A stretch of 58,915 nucleotides of DNA. Origin: Actinomycetes bacterium. Its GTDB lineage: Bacteria; Actinomycetota; Acidimicrobiia; Acidimicrobiales; JAAEMS01. The position numbers and the translations under genes are program-made. The stretch spans positions 1 through 58,915 of the forward strand of contig JAAEMS010000005.1 of NCBI GenBank assembly GCA_024225275.1, written 5' to 3'. Position 1 is the first letter of the stretch. Each line of letters starts with the position of its first letter. Below the pieces are notes generated by a model that was not told where the DNA came from, made no database searches, and saw only the letters and a program-made list of their open reading frames with translations. This document shows positions 7,344 to 15,537 of this stretch, piece after piece.

Positions 7344-8234
7344 GTGAACGAGCAACCCGAACCCGACGACATCACCCGAGCCAGCCGGCGCCTGCTCAAG
7401 GTGTTCGAGCCCGTCCACTCGATCTCGTACTACAGCCCCGAGATCCAGGCCCTGAAGGACGACGGCTTCAAGGGCTGGTGGCACGCCTACTTCGCCTACC
7501 GGTCGGCACCGATGGGCCCGGTCGGGCCCGAGACGGTCACCGCCGCGTTCTACAACTTCGCGCCGAGCATGGTGGGACAGGCCATCCCCGGTGTCTGGGA
7601 CATCATGAGCCCCGAAGACATCCTCGAACGTCGCCTGGTCCTGGTCTCGATGGCGATGCAGCGCATCTTCGGCGACGACCCGGCCCATGGCCCCTTCGGT
7701 GACGACATCCGGGCCGCGGCCGCCCTGGCCCGTGCGGCCATCGACGACGTCGACCCCGAGGGCCGGGTCCTGTTCGCGGCCCACACCGGATTGGCGTGGC
7801 CCGACGAAGTGCACCTCCAGCTCTGGCACGCCTGCACCCTGCTCCGCGAGCACCGGTTCGACGGGCACAGCATCGCCCTTGCCGGGGCCGAGGTCGACGG
7901 GCTCGAGAGCCATGTGCTGATGGCGGGGCGGGGCTACGGCGACCAGGCCAGCATCACCGCCATCCGGGGCTGGACCGACGACGAATGGGAGTCGGCCGTG
8001 GCCCGCATGGCCCTCCGGGGCTGGACCGACGCCACAGGAACCATCACCGACGAGGGCAACCACGCCCGCCGGATAATCGAACGCCACACCGACCGACTGG
8101 CCTCTGCTCCCCTGCGCCGCCTCGGCCAGGAACGCACCGCCGAGCTCGAGGCCCACCTCAGCCGCCTGGCCCAGCACCTCATCGAGACCGGTGAGGTGGC
8201 CGGCCGCTGGCCGCCTCCCCATCTCCGCACATGA
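7344..8234 (+). CDS. SCO6745-like family protein
   Basis: 296 residues, all-helical, resembling the actinobacterial SCO6745 family, whose function is unknown. Visible signature-like parts: LLKVFEPVHSISYYSPE, AFYNFAPSMVGQAIPGVWD, a central LFAAHTGLAWPDEVHLQLWHA and a C-terminal winged-helix-like part with GWTDDEWESAVARMALRGW and TITDEGNHARRIIER. The GTG at 7344 has AGGA about 8 bases upstream; an in-frame ATG at 7311 would overlap the phosphoesterase gene. Its stop overlaps the start of the EamA gene (ATGA). A paralogue of the same layout is at 48909-49811. Confidence 0.75.
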   Translation: MNEQPEPDDITRASRRLLKVFEPVHSISYYSPEIQALKDDGFKGWWHAYFAYRSAPMGPVGPETVTAAFYNFAPSMVGQAIPGVWDIMSPEDILERRLVLVSMAMQRIFGDDPAHGPFGDDIRAAAALARAAIDDVDPEGRVLFAAHTGLAWPDEVHLQLWHACTLLREHRFDGHSIALAGAEVDGLESHVLMAGRGYGDQASITAIRGWTDDEWESAVARMALRGWTDATGTITDEGNHARRIIERHTDRLASAPLRRLGQERTAELEAHLSRLAQHLIETGEVAGRWPPPHLRT

Positions 8235-9148
8235 CCGCGCCCACCGAGCGCGCCGGTGACCCCAACGGCCTGGCGGCTCGTCTGCCGGCCAGCGAGAACA
8301 CCCTCGGACTCATCGGCGCCGGAGTGGCCGTGACTGCGTGGGGCGCGTCAGGGGTGCTCGCCAAGGGCATCGACATGGACGGCCTGGCCATCTCGGCCTA
8401 CCGGTTCTGGATGTACGCCCTGGCCATGGTCGTGGTCCTCGCCGTTCGGGGTTCGCCGGTCACCATGCACACGATGCGCCACTCGATGGCCGGCGGGATC
8501 GCTCTCGCCCTCGATGTCGCCTTCTTCTTCAGCGCGGTCAAGCTCACCACCATCGTCGATGCCACCGTCATCGGATCGATGCAGCCCGTCATCTTGATGT
8601 TCGCGGCCGGGCCCCTGTTCGGCGAAAGAATCGGGGCCCGCAATGCTGGTTGGGCCGGCGTCGCGCTGGCGGGAGCGGTGGGGGTGGTCATGGCCTCGTC
8701 GGGCACACCCGAGTGGAACATCCAGGGTGACCTCCTGTCGGCCGGGGCCGTGTTTGCCTGGAGCGGCTACTTCGTCTTCTCCAAGCGGTCGAAGGGCGTG
8801 ATCTCGCCCACCGAGTTCACGGTCGGCACCGCCCTGTGGGTGGCCCTCATCACCACCCCGCTCGCCGCAGTGTTCGGACAGGACCTCAGCCCTCCGTCGG
8901 CGGTCAGCTGGTTCTGGTTGACCGTCATGGCTTTCGGCTCCGGGATCCTGGGCCACAGCGTCATGAACTGGTCCCTGGTACGGATCCCCCTCTGGGTGGG
9001 GTCGGTGCTCACCCTGTTGGTGCCCGTGGTGTCCTCGCTGTTGGCCTGGGCGTTCCTGAACGAGGCCATCACCACGGCCCAGGCTCTGGCCATGGCCGTG
9101 GTCATCGGGGCGCTCAGCATGATCGTGCGGTCTGACATCGACTCGTGA
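8231..9148 (+). CDS. EamA-family (DMT) permease
   Basis: 305 residues with about ten membrane segments in two EamA repeats: GLIGAGVAVTAWGASGVLAKG opens the first, and GDLLSAGAVFAWSGYFVFSKRS opens the second. The loop ALDVAFFFSAVKLTTIVDATVIGSMQPV is typical of drug/metabolite transporters. It probably exports a small metabolite across the inner membrane; the substrate is unknown. It is translationally coupled to the SCO6745-like gene by ATGA. Confidence 0.88.
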   Translation: MTAPTERAGDPNGLAARLPASENTLGLIGAGVAVTAWGASGVLAKGIDMDGLAISAYRFWMYALAMVVVLAVRGSPVTMHTMRHSMAGGIALALDVAFFFSAVKLTTIVDATVIGSMQPVILMFAAGPLFGERIGARNAGWAGVALAGAVGVVMASSGTPEWNIQGDLLSAGAVFAWSGYFVFSKRSKGVISPTEFTVGTALWVALITTPLAAVFGQDLSPPSAVSWFWLTVMAFGSGILGHSVMNWSLVRIPLWVGSVLTLLVPVVSSLLAWAFLNEAITTAQALAMAVVIGALSMIVRSDIDS

Positions 9149-9195
9149 CCCACCCCCGGATATCCTCCGGCACCACTACTCCCGGAAGGTCTCCC

Positions 9196-9516
9196 ATGCT
9201 GCTCGAGTACCGCCAGTACCGCTGCCACCCCGGCCGTCGAGCCGACTGGGTCCGCTACATGGAAGAGGTCATCATCCCCTTCCAGGTCTCGAGGGGCATG
9301 GTGATCGTGGGGACCTTCGTCGACGAGGAAGACCCCGACCAGTACATCTGGATGCGCCGCTTCGACGACGAAGCCCATCGCGAGAAGCTGCACGAGGCGG
9401 TCCACGCCACTGACCAGTGGAAGGACATCATCTCGCCTCGTATCCCCGACATGGTGATCCACGAGGAGATCAAGGTCACCCGACTGGTGCCCACTTCGCT
9501 CTCGATGCTGCGCTGA
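9196..9516 (+). CDS. NIPSNAP family protein
   Basis: 106 residues of the ferredoxin-like alpha/beta-barrel NIPSNAP family: MLLEYRQYRCHPGRRADWVRYMEEVIIPF, then VIVGTFVDEEDPDQYIWMRRFDDEAHRE, the usual strand-helix order. The ATG at 9196 follows GGAAGGT with good spacing; an upstream in-frame start at 9145 would lack a binding site and add an unrelated tail. These small proteins often sit in catabolic clusters; no enzyme activity is established. It is the last gene of the plus-strand run and converges on the exported protein gene at 9609. Confidence 0.85.
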   Translation: MLLEYRQYRCHPGRRADWVRYMEEVIIPFQVSRGMVIVGTFVDEEDPDQYIWMRRFDDEAHREKLHEAVHATDQWKDIISPRIPDMVIHEEIKVTRLVPTSLSMLR

Positions 9517-9608
9517 TCCCCTTCGTCACCAGGCTCAGTAAAACCGGCAGCCGGCGGCATGCACCCAGCACCCATCAGGTGGCGATCGTAGTGGGGTGGC
9601 CGACCTGG

Positions 9609-10682
9609 TCAGCAGGCTTCGACGACGGTCCGATAGCTGGTCGTACCGTCCGAGAGGTCCTGGAGGTAGGGGCTCCGGGCCCGTAGAACGGCTCCGTCGT
9701 CGCATGTTCCGCGTTTGGTGCGGCCGAGGGTGGCCGCCACCGCCAGGGCGGAGGCCCGATCACCGGCTATGGCCCAGGCCACGAGTACCGTCACCTGCTG
9801 GGCGGTGGCGGTATCGACCTCATCGACGTTCAGGTCGATGTAGAGAGGGCCTGACTCCAGGTCACACCGCTCCGACTCCGCCGGCCGGAGCTCACCTACC
9901 GCGACACCGCTCATCATCACCGACCAGCTGGTGCACTCGCCCACCGCCTTCTCAGCCACGAGATCGACCGCGACGACCGCCGACCAATCCGGGCACTTCC
10001 CGAGATCCAGTTGTCGGGCCCGATCGGTGACCAGCGGCCCGAGGTCGGCGACGGCCGAGGAGGATGCCGACTCGATTCCATCGCGGAGGAGAGGGCAGGT
10101 CGGACTCATTGGTTCGGCCCCTGGTTCGTCGAGCGGGGCCTCGAGGGGAGTGCTGGTGCTGTCGAGCTCGATCGGTGGTGGCGTCTCGGCCGCCGCCACC
10201 GTTGCCACCAGGCGGGCCCGTCCGATCTCGAGCCCGGCGTTGTGGGCCACCACGGTCAGCGAGCCCAGGTCATCACCGTCCAACGACAGGTGACAGACCC
10301 GTTCAGCCGATGAGCGGGCCCCCAGGAACCAGATGGTGGCCAAGGATTCCTCGGGCCAGCGGCACCGGCCATCGAGCAGGTCGGCGGTGACCGATAGCTG
10401 GTCGTAGCGCACCGACTCGGGATTGCGGAGCTCGACCACCACCTCGACTTCGCCGCCCCTGGGCACGACGACGCCGTCGGCTCCCACTCCGATCGGGGTC
10501 AGAACGATGGCCAGCCCTTCCTCCGGGGGTTCGGACGCGGACCGAATGGCCTGACCGCCGGGAGTCGAGGGGAGTTCGGGGACAGCCAGGTCATCCTGGA
10601 GCATCTGCCAGCCCGCGACACCGCCCATGAGGCCGACGAATACGGCGGCCACCATCCAGGCGACACCCCGAACCAGAACCAC
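9609..10682 (-). CDS. Exported or membrane-anchored protein of unknown function
   Basis: 357 residues, not recognised. An N-terminal hydrophobic segment (GVAWMVAAVFVGLMGGVAGW, residues about 6-25) is a signal anchor or signal peptide. A predicted beta-rich extracytoplasmic part follows, with the VVPRGGEVEVVVELRNPESV strand pattern of an Ig-like or DUF11-like domain. After a Pro/Thr-rich linker near 165-195 comes a second domain with several cysteines (CPLLRDG, KCPDWS, GECTSW, RCDLE, GTCDDG, VEAC) that could form disulphides outside the cell. Start: GTG at 10682, with GTG at 10676 as an alternative. Confidence 0.7.
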   Translation of the reverse strand: MVLVRGVAWMVAAVFVGLMGGVAGWQMLQDDLAVPELPSTPGGQAIRSASEPPEEGLAIVLTPIGVGADGVVVPRGGEVEVVVELRNPESVRYDQLSVTADLLDGRCRWPEESLATIWFLGARSSAERVCHLSLDGDDLGSLTVVAHNAGLEIGRARLVATVAAAETPPPIELDSTSTPLEAPLDEPGAEPMSPTCPLLRDGIESASSSAVADLGPLVTDRARQLDLGKCPDWSAVVAVDLVAEKAVGECTSWSVMMSGVAVGELRPAESERCDLESGPLYIDLNVDEVDTATAQQVTVLVAWAIAGDRASALAVAATLGRTKRGTCDDGAVLRARSPYLQDLSDGTTSYRTVVEAC

Positions 10683-10774
10683 ACCCCAGCATCGGGAGGC
10701 CGGCCCGAGGCGTGAGGCCAGCCGACGAGGAGGGTTTGGAGTTCGACAGCATGACCTCCCAGGGGGCCAGCGGT

Positions 10775-11560
10775 TCAGGCTCCACCGAACGAGGGGCGGC
10801 GCTTCTCGAGGAATGCCGCCACCCCCTCGCGTCCATCGGGGGTGGCGAAGAGGCCGGCCACTTCATCGCGCTCGATCACCATGCCGCCCTCGAGGCCCCG
10901 CTCTGACGCGGCGTCGACACAGCGAAGGATGGCGGCGTGGGCCTCGCGGGGCCCGGAGGCAAGAGAGGCCGCCAGCTCACCGGCCACCCGATCGACCTCA
11001 CCGGGCTCGGTGAGCCGGTCGACCAAGCCCAAGCGGTGGGCTTCGGTACCGTCGACCGATCGGCCGGTCACCAGAAGATCGATTGCCGGACCTCGCCCGA
11101 TGAGCCGGGGCAGACGTTGGGTGCCGGCCGCCCCGGGAAGCAGGCCGAGCTTCACCTCGGGCACCCCGAGCCCGGCTGCGGTGGACGCCACCCTCATGGT
11201 GCAGGCCATGGCGAGCTCCAGTCCACCGCCCAGGGCATGGCCGTCGATGGCGGCAATCGACACCCACGGCCCGCTTCCCAACCGTTCGATCTGCTCCCTG
11301 AGGCGATCGAGATAGTCGAGGAAGCCGGACACCTCGAGCCCGTCGAACAGGGTCAGGTCGGCGCCCGCGGCGAAAAACCCCGGTACCTCCGATCGCACGA
11401 CGACCGCCCCCACCCCGTCGGAGCGGGCGCGGTCGATGGCCAGGGTCAGGCCGGCGATGATCGGCTCGCCCAGCGCGTTGGCCGGACTCCGGGCCAGGGT
11501 CAGGGTGGCGACCCCGTCGGTGTGGTCGTAGCGCACGAGTCGGTCGGCCTGCTCGGTCAT
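10775..11560 (-). CDS. Enoyl-CoA hydratase/isomerase family protein
   Basis: 261 residues, crotonase superfamily. The oxyanion-hole segments are visible (FFAAGADL and IDGHALGGGLELAMACTMRVAS), as is PEVKLGLLPGAAGTQRLPRLIG with the catalytic-region Gly/Pro pattern; the expected Glu of hydratases falls in GLELA. The EKRRPSFGG C-terminus is typical of beta-oxidation hydratases. It follows the acyl-CoA dehydrogenase gene at 11571 by 10 bp in the same direction, so the pair can carry out consecutive beta-oxidation steps. Confidence 0.9.
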   Translation of the reverse strand: MTEQADRLVRYDHTDGVATLTLARSPANALGEPIIAGLTLAIDRARSDGVGAVVVRSEVPGFFAAGADLTLFDGLEVSGFLDYLDRLREQIERLGSGPWVSIAAIDGHALGGGLELAMACTMRVASTAAGLGVPEVKLGLLPGAAGTQRLPRLIGRGPAIDLLVTGRSVDGTEAHRLGLVDRLTEPGEVDRVAGELAASLASGPREAHAAILRCVDAASERGLEGGMVIERDEVAGLFATPDGREGVAAFLEKRRPSFGGA

Positions 11561-11570
11561 GGCTGCTCCC

Positions 11571-12728
11571 CTATCGGTGGCTGATCACGCCGATGGCCTC
11601 GCGGGCGATGACGGCCTTCATGATCTCGGGCGTACCGTCGCCGACCTCGAGTCCGTAGACGTCGTTGAGCCGCTGGGCGAAGGGCAGGTCGTCGCCGAAG
11701 CCCGACCATCCGTGGAGAATGACACACGCATGGATGGCCTCGCCGGCATGTTTGGGCCCCAGGAGTTTGGCCATGGCGGCCTCGGTGGCGTGCCGGCGCC
11801 CCGCGTCAGCATGGCTCAGGGTCTGGTAGGCCAGGAGGCGAGCGGCGTGGACGTGGGCCAGGTGCTCGGCAATCTGGAACGAGACCCCTTCGCGGCGGGC
11901 GAGCGACTGGCCGAATGTCTCGCGGGTGCGGACGTACTCCATGGTCTCGTCGAGACTCTGCTGGGCCGCTCCCACACACGCCAGGGCGATGATCGCCCGG
12001 TTGAAGTCGAAGGTGGCCATGGCCGACTTGAAGGCCGCCCCTTCGGTGCCAACGAGATGATCGGCCGGTACCCGTACCTCGTCGAAGAACAGGGAGCCCC
12101 GTTGGGTGAGGTGGCCGGTCGAGCTCCTGACCGGCTGGCGGCTGACCCCCGGAAGGTCGAGGGGTACACAGAACAGGCTGATACCGCGGGCTCCATCGTC
12201 GCTGGTTCGGGCGAAGACGGCGCACACGTCGGAGTTGCCGGCGAAAGTGATGGAGGCCTTTTCGCCCGTGATGAGCCAGTCGTCGCCGTCACGGCGGGCC
12301 CGGGTGGTTATGGCCGCGGCGTCCGATCCGGTTGCCGGTTCGGTCAGGGCGAAACTGGCGAGGGCCTCGCCGCGCACGATGGCGGGCACCCACCGGTCAC
12401 GGACATCAGGGGCGTCGGACAACTCGAGCAGGCGGCAACCAATGGCCTGGAGCTGGAGGAAGTAGGAGACGTTGAAATCACCCCGGGACAGCTCCTCGGC
12501 CGCAATCCCGAGCGGCACGTAACCCCCGCCCTGGCCGAGGGACCCGCCCAGCTCGGACCCGGTCAGCATCCCGAACACGCCGAGCTCACCCAACTCGAGC
12601 AAACGCTCACGGGGAAAAGGCTCGTTCTGCCAGCGCCGATAGTCCGGGGCGAGCCGCTCCAGAGCGAAGGCCCGAAGGGTGGTCCGGAACTCGTCGAGCT
12701 CGGGCGCCGCCCCCGCTGGTTCCCACAT
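11571..12728 (-). CDS. Acyl-CoA dehydrogenase family protein
   Basis: 385 residues. Motifs: FALTEPATGSDAAAI (FAD/substrate loop), DDWLITGEKASITFAGNSDV, FDFNRAIIALACVGAAQQSLDETMEY, REGVSFQIAEHLAHVHAAR and the C-terminal YGLEVGDGTPEIMKAVIARE. The open frame continues to 12818, but the ATG at 12728 (MWEPAGAAPELDEF) is preceded by GAGGGGGAG, so it is chosen. It oxidises an acyl-CoA at C2-C3 and passes electrons to ETF; chain specificity is unknown. It forms an operon with the hydratase downstream. Confidence 0.9.
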   Translation of the reverse strand: MWEPAGAAPELDEFRTTLRAFALERLAPDYRRWQNEPFPRERLLELGELGVFGMLTGSELGGSLGQGGGYVPLGIAAEELSRGDFNVSYFLQLQAIGCRLLELSDAPDVRDRWVPAIVRGEALASFALTEPATGSDAAAITTRARRDGDDWLITGEKASITFAGNSDVCAVFARTSDDGARGISLFCVPLDLPGVSRQPVRSSTGHLTQRGSLFFDEVRVPADHLVGTEGAAFKSAMATFDFNRAIIALACVGAAQQSLDETMEYVRTRETFGQSLARREGVSFQIAEHLAHVHAARLLAYQTLSHADAGRRHATEAAMAKLLGPKHAGEAIHACVILHGWSGFGDDLPFAQRLNDVYGLEVGDGTPEIMKAVIAREAIGVISHR

Positions 12729-12799
12729 GAACAACTCCCCCTCGATTGGTACCCCCCGCGACCCTACAAGGCGCCTGTGGTACAACTCCGGCCAGTCCC

Positions 12800-13762
12800 A
12801 TGTCCTCATCATCCCCACCCGCTCGAACGGCCGCGGGCACCCATGCGGTACTCGACCTCGATGTGTTCCAGGGGGTCGGCCCCTGCCTGCGCACGGCCAC
12901 CGTGGTCCAGCTCGACACCGCGGCGTCGGCGCTGGTCGAAAGCCCCGACGCCGCCCTCCGGGCCCTCGAACGGGTGCTGGCAGTCAACCGGCTGGTGCGG
13001 GGAGCAGTGGGGCGCCGCGCCTACCGAGAGGAAGGGGCAGTGCTTCGCCACTGCCTCACCCAGCTCGGACCCGGCTGTTCGTGGGATCGGCTCGGCGCCG
13101 CCCTCGACGAATTGTCCGATCACTACCGCGACACCCTGGCCGACCGCGCCTTCTCCATCACCCGCTCATGGCTTGACGATCGGGGCGACGAGACCCGCTC
13201 CAGCCAGTCCGTTCAGGACGTGATCGACCTCCGGATGACGGTCGGCGCCGCCCGCGCCCGGTACGCCGCCTGGGACCCAGACCGCCGGGGGCCCCGCAAG
13301 CGGGCGGCCCGGGCCGTCCCCAACGATCTGGCCACGGTCATCGACGAACTGGCCAAGACCTACAAGCAAGGCCACCGGGGTCTGCGTCGGGCCTACGACG
13401 ACGGCCGGGTTCGTGACTTCCGCCGTTGGCACCGGCGGGTGCGCCGACTGGCTGATCAGCTCACCCTGGTCGAGGGCCTGGACACCGCCCTGGTCAGAGC
13501 TCACCGTCAGCTCCTGTGCCGCCTCGACCGCCTGCTCGAGAGCCACGGCGACCTGGCCCGCCTCGGGGAGGTGGTCCGCCGCGAACCCGAGGCCATCGCC
13601 GACGAACGGGAAAGGACCCTGTTGCTCGTGCTCATCGAACGGGCCCGCGTCGAGCTTCAGTGGGAGGCTCGCCCCCTCGGCCGCCGCGCTTTCGCCGAGG
13701 ACCCCGACGCCTTCGCCGCTCGCCTCCACGCCTACTGGCTCGCCGGTCTCGACTCCCCCTGA
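12800..13762 (+). CDS. CHAD domain-containing protein
   Basis: 320 residues, mostly helical and rich in Arg and His. The pattern KTYKQGHRGLRRAYDDG, then FRRWHRRVRRLADQLTLVEGL, with helix pairs LCRLDRLLESHGDLARLGEVV, is the conserved-histidine alpha-helical domain. CHAD domains bind polyphosphate and often sit near polyphosphate enzymes; none is adjacent here, and there is no CYTH domain. The ATG at 12800 is chosen over the upstream frame opening at 12746. It diverges from the acyl-CoA dehydrogenase gene with a 71-bp gap. Confidence 0.75.
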   Translation: MSSSSPPARTAAGTHAVLDLDVFQGVGPCLRTATVVQLDTAASALVESPDAALRALERVLAVNRLVRGAVGRRAYREEGAVLRHCLTQLGPGCSWDRLGAALDELSDHYRDTLADRAFSITRSWLDDRGDETRSSQSVQDVIDLRMTVGAARARYAAWDPDRRGPRKRAARAVPNDLATVIDELAKTYKQGHRGLRRAYDDGRVRDFRRWHRRVRRLADQLTLVEGLDTALVRAHRQLLCRLDRLLESHGDLARLGEVVRREPEAIADERERTLLLVLIERARVELQWEARPLGRRAFAEDPDAFAARLHAYWLAGLDSP

Positions 13763-13787
13763 CCCCCTCTGCGCGTAGTCTCGCAGC

Positions 13788-14441
13788 ATGGACCCCCTGC
13801 TCGTGCTGACCATCGGTCAGGCTCCCCGGCCCGATCTCGAGACCGAGCTGGGCGACGTGCTCGGGCCCAACCAGCCCATCGAGGTTCGGGGGGCCCTCGA
13901 CGGCCTGACCGTCGACGAGATCCGTGGGCTCGGCCCCATCAATGATGCCGACGCCCTCCACTGCCACCTGCCCGGCGGCGACGACGTCATCATCTCGAAG
14001 AAGGACGTGACCACCCGCATCGGTGCCCTGCTCGAGGCCGACCCGGGGCGACCAACCGTGGTGGCCTGCACCGGCCGGTTCGTGGGCCTGCCCGCGGCCG
14101 CCAACGTGATCTACCCGTCAGCCGTGCTGAGGGCCACCGTCGATGCCGTGCTGCCTACAGGGAACCGGCTCGGCGTGTTGGTACCGATACCCGAACAGAT
14201 CGACTCATTCGTCGACTACTGGAACGAGCCCGGCCGCCCGGCCACCGTCCGGTCGGTGAAGCCCGGCACCGATCCCACCGAGGCGGCCGGCGAACTGGCA
14301 GCGGCCGGGGTCGATCTGACCGTCCTCGACTGCTTCGGCTACGACCGCGACCTGCGATCCCGGGTGAGGGAGATCACCGGTCGCCCGGTCCTGGTCGCCT
14401 CGCGATGCACCGCCCAGGTGGCCGGAGAACTGCTGGCATGA
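13788..14441 (+). CDS. AroM-like protein
   Basis: 217 residues. LLVLTIGQAPRPDLETEL at the N-terminus is the hallmark of the AroM family (PF07302), followed by the GALDGLTVDEIRGLGP segment, the central VVACTGRF and the C-terminal LTVLDCFGYDRDLRSRVREITGRPVLVASR. The fold resembles the Asp/Glu/hydantoin racemase group with Cys in ACTGRF and LDCFGY. The biochemical role is not known. It is first in a three-gene operon with DUF917 and hydantoinase-A proteins, which suggests work on a cyclic amide or an amino-acid derivative. Confidence 0.82.
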   Translation: MDPLLVLTIGQAPRPDLETELGDVLGPNQPIEVRGALDGLTVDEIRGLGPINDADALHCHLPGGDDVIISKKDVTTRIGALLEADPGRPTVVACTGRFVGLPAAANVIYPSAVLRATVDAVLPTGNRLGVLVPIPEQIDSFVDYWNEPGRPATVRSVKPGTDPTEAAGELAAAGVDLTVLDCFGYDRDLRSRVREITGRPVLVASRCTAQVAGELLA

Positions 14442-14460
14442 GCCCAGAGCTCTGCCCATC

Positions 14461-15537
14461 ATGACCAGAACCCTGGGAGCCCAGGAGATCGAGGACCTGG
14501 CCGTCGGGGCCTGGATCCTCGGCACGGGGGGTGGGGGCAACCCCTACCTGAACCTCCTCAACGTTCGGGGCCAGATCGAGGCCGGTCACTCATTCGAGCT
14601 GATCCAACCCGAGGACCTCGACGACGACGCGGCTGTGGCGGTCGTGTCCACCATGGGCGCACCGGTTGTCATGCAGGAACGCCTCCAGGGCACCGCCGAT
14701 GTGGCCCGCGCCGTCGAGATCATGGCCGACTACCTGGGCCGCCCGTTCGACGCGGTGATGGCGGTGGAGATGGGCGGATCGAACTCCCTCCAACCCTTCG
14801 CGGCAGCGGCCCACCTGGACCTACCCATCGTCGACGCCGACGCCATGGGCCGAGCCTTCCCCGAAGCTCAGATGACCAGTTTCGCGGTGGGAGGGCTCCA
14901 ACCGTGGCCGCTGGCCCTCGTCGACCCGCGGGGTATCGAGGCCGTGATCACTCACGCACCCACGTGGAAGTGGATGGAACGGGCCAGCCGATCGCTCACC
15001 ATCGAGGTCGGATCGATTGCCGCCACCTGCAAGGCTCCCAGAACCGGTCGCGAGGTGAAGGACTGGGGCATCCCCAACACCGCCACCCTGTCCATCTCCC
15101 TGGGTGAGGTGGTCCGCCGTTCCCGGGCCGAACACCGTGATCCGGTGACCGCACTGTGCGAGGCCAACCAGGGTCGAGTGATCTTCTCGGGCAAGCTCGT
15201 GGACGTCGAGCGGCGGGCCACCGATGGGTTCCTCCGCGGCTACGCCCAGCTCGATGGGCTCGACGACTGGGCCGGCCGCACTGCGGGCCTCGACTTCCAG
15301 AACGAATGGTCGGTGGCCTATGTCGACAACGAAGCCGTCGCCACCGTGCCCCATCTGATCTGCATGCTCGACTCGGTGTCTGGTGAAGCGGTGGGCACCG
15401 AGACAGCCAGATACGGCCAACGGGTGACACTGGTGGTCATGCCTTCCCCTGGAGTGTTCACCACCCCGGTCGGCCTCGACCATGTTGGCCCCAGGGCCTT
15501 CGGCCTCGACCTCGATGTGGTTGATCCCTTCCCATGA
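14461..15537 (+). CDS. DUF917 family protein
   Basis: 358 residues of DUF917 (PF06032), a family related to hydantoinase/oxoprolinase subunits. Signature parts: EIEDLAVGAWILGTGGGGNPYLNLL at the start, AVEMGGSNSLQPFAAAAHLDLPIVDADAMGRAFPE, and the C-terminal NEWSVAYVDNEAVATVPHLICMLDS. ATG at 14461, 19 bp after aroM; its stop overlaps the next start (ATGA at 15534). The conserved operon partner is the HyuA-like gene. Confidence 0.88.
   Translation: MTRTLGAQEIEDLAVGAWILGTGGGGNPYLNLLNVRGQIEAGHSFELIQPEDLDDDAAVAVVSTMGAPVVMQERLQGTADVARAVEIMADYLGRPFDAVMAVEMGGSNSLQPFAAAAHLDLPIVDADAMGRAFPEAQMTSFAVGGLQPWPLALVDPRGIEAVITHAPTWKWMERASRSLTIEVGSIAATCKAPRTGREVKDWGIPNTATLSISLGEVVRRSRAEHRDPVTALCEANQGRVIFSGKLVDVERRATDGFLRGYAQLDGLDDWAGRTAGLDFQNEWSVAYVDNEAVATVPHLICMLDSVSGEAVGTETARYGQRVTLVVMPSPGVFTTPVGLDHVGPRAFGLDLDVVDPFP

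Noticed and set aside
11559..13223. 554-codon plus-strand frame
   Set aside because: Antisense to an intact acyl-CoA dehydrogenase gene and out of frame with the CHAD gene; low-complexity Gly/Val/Glu composition.
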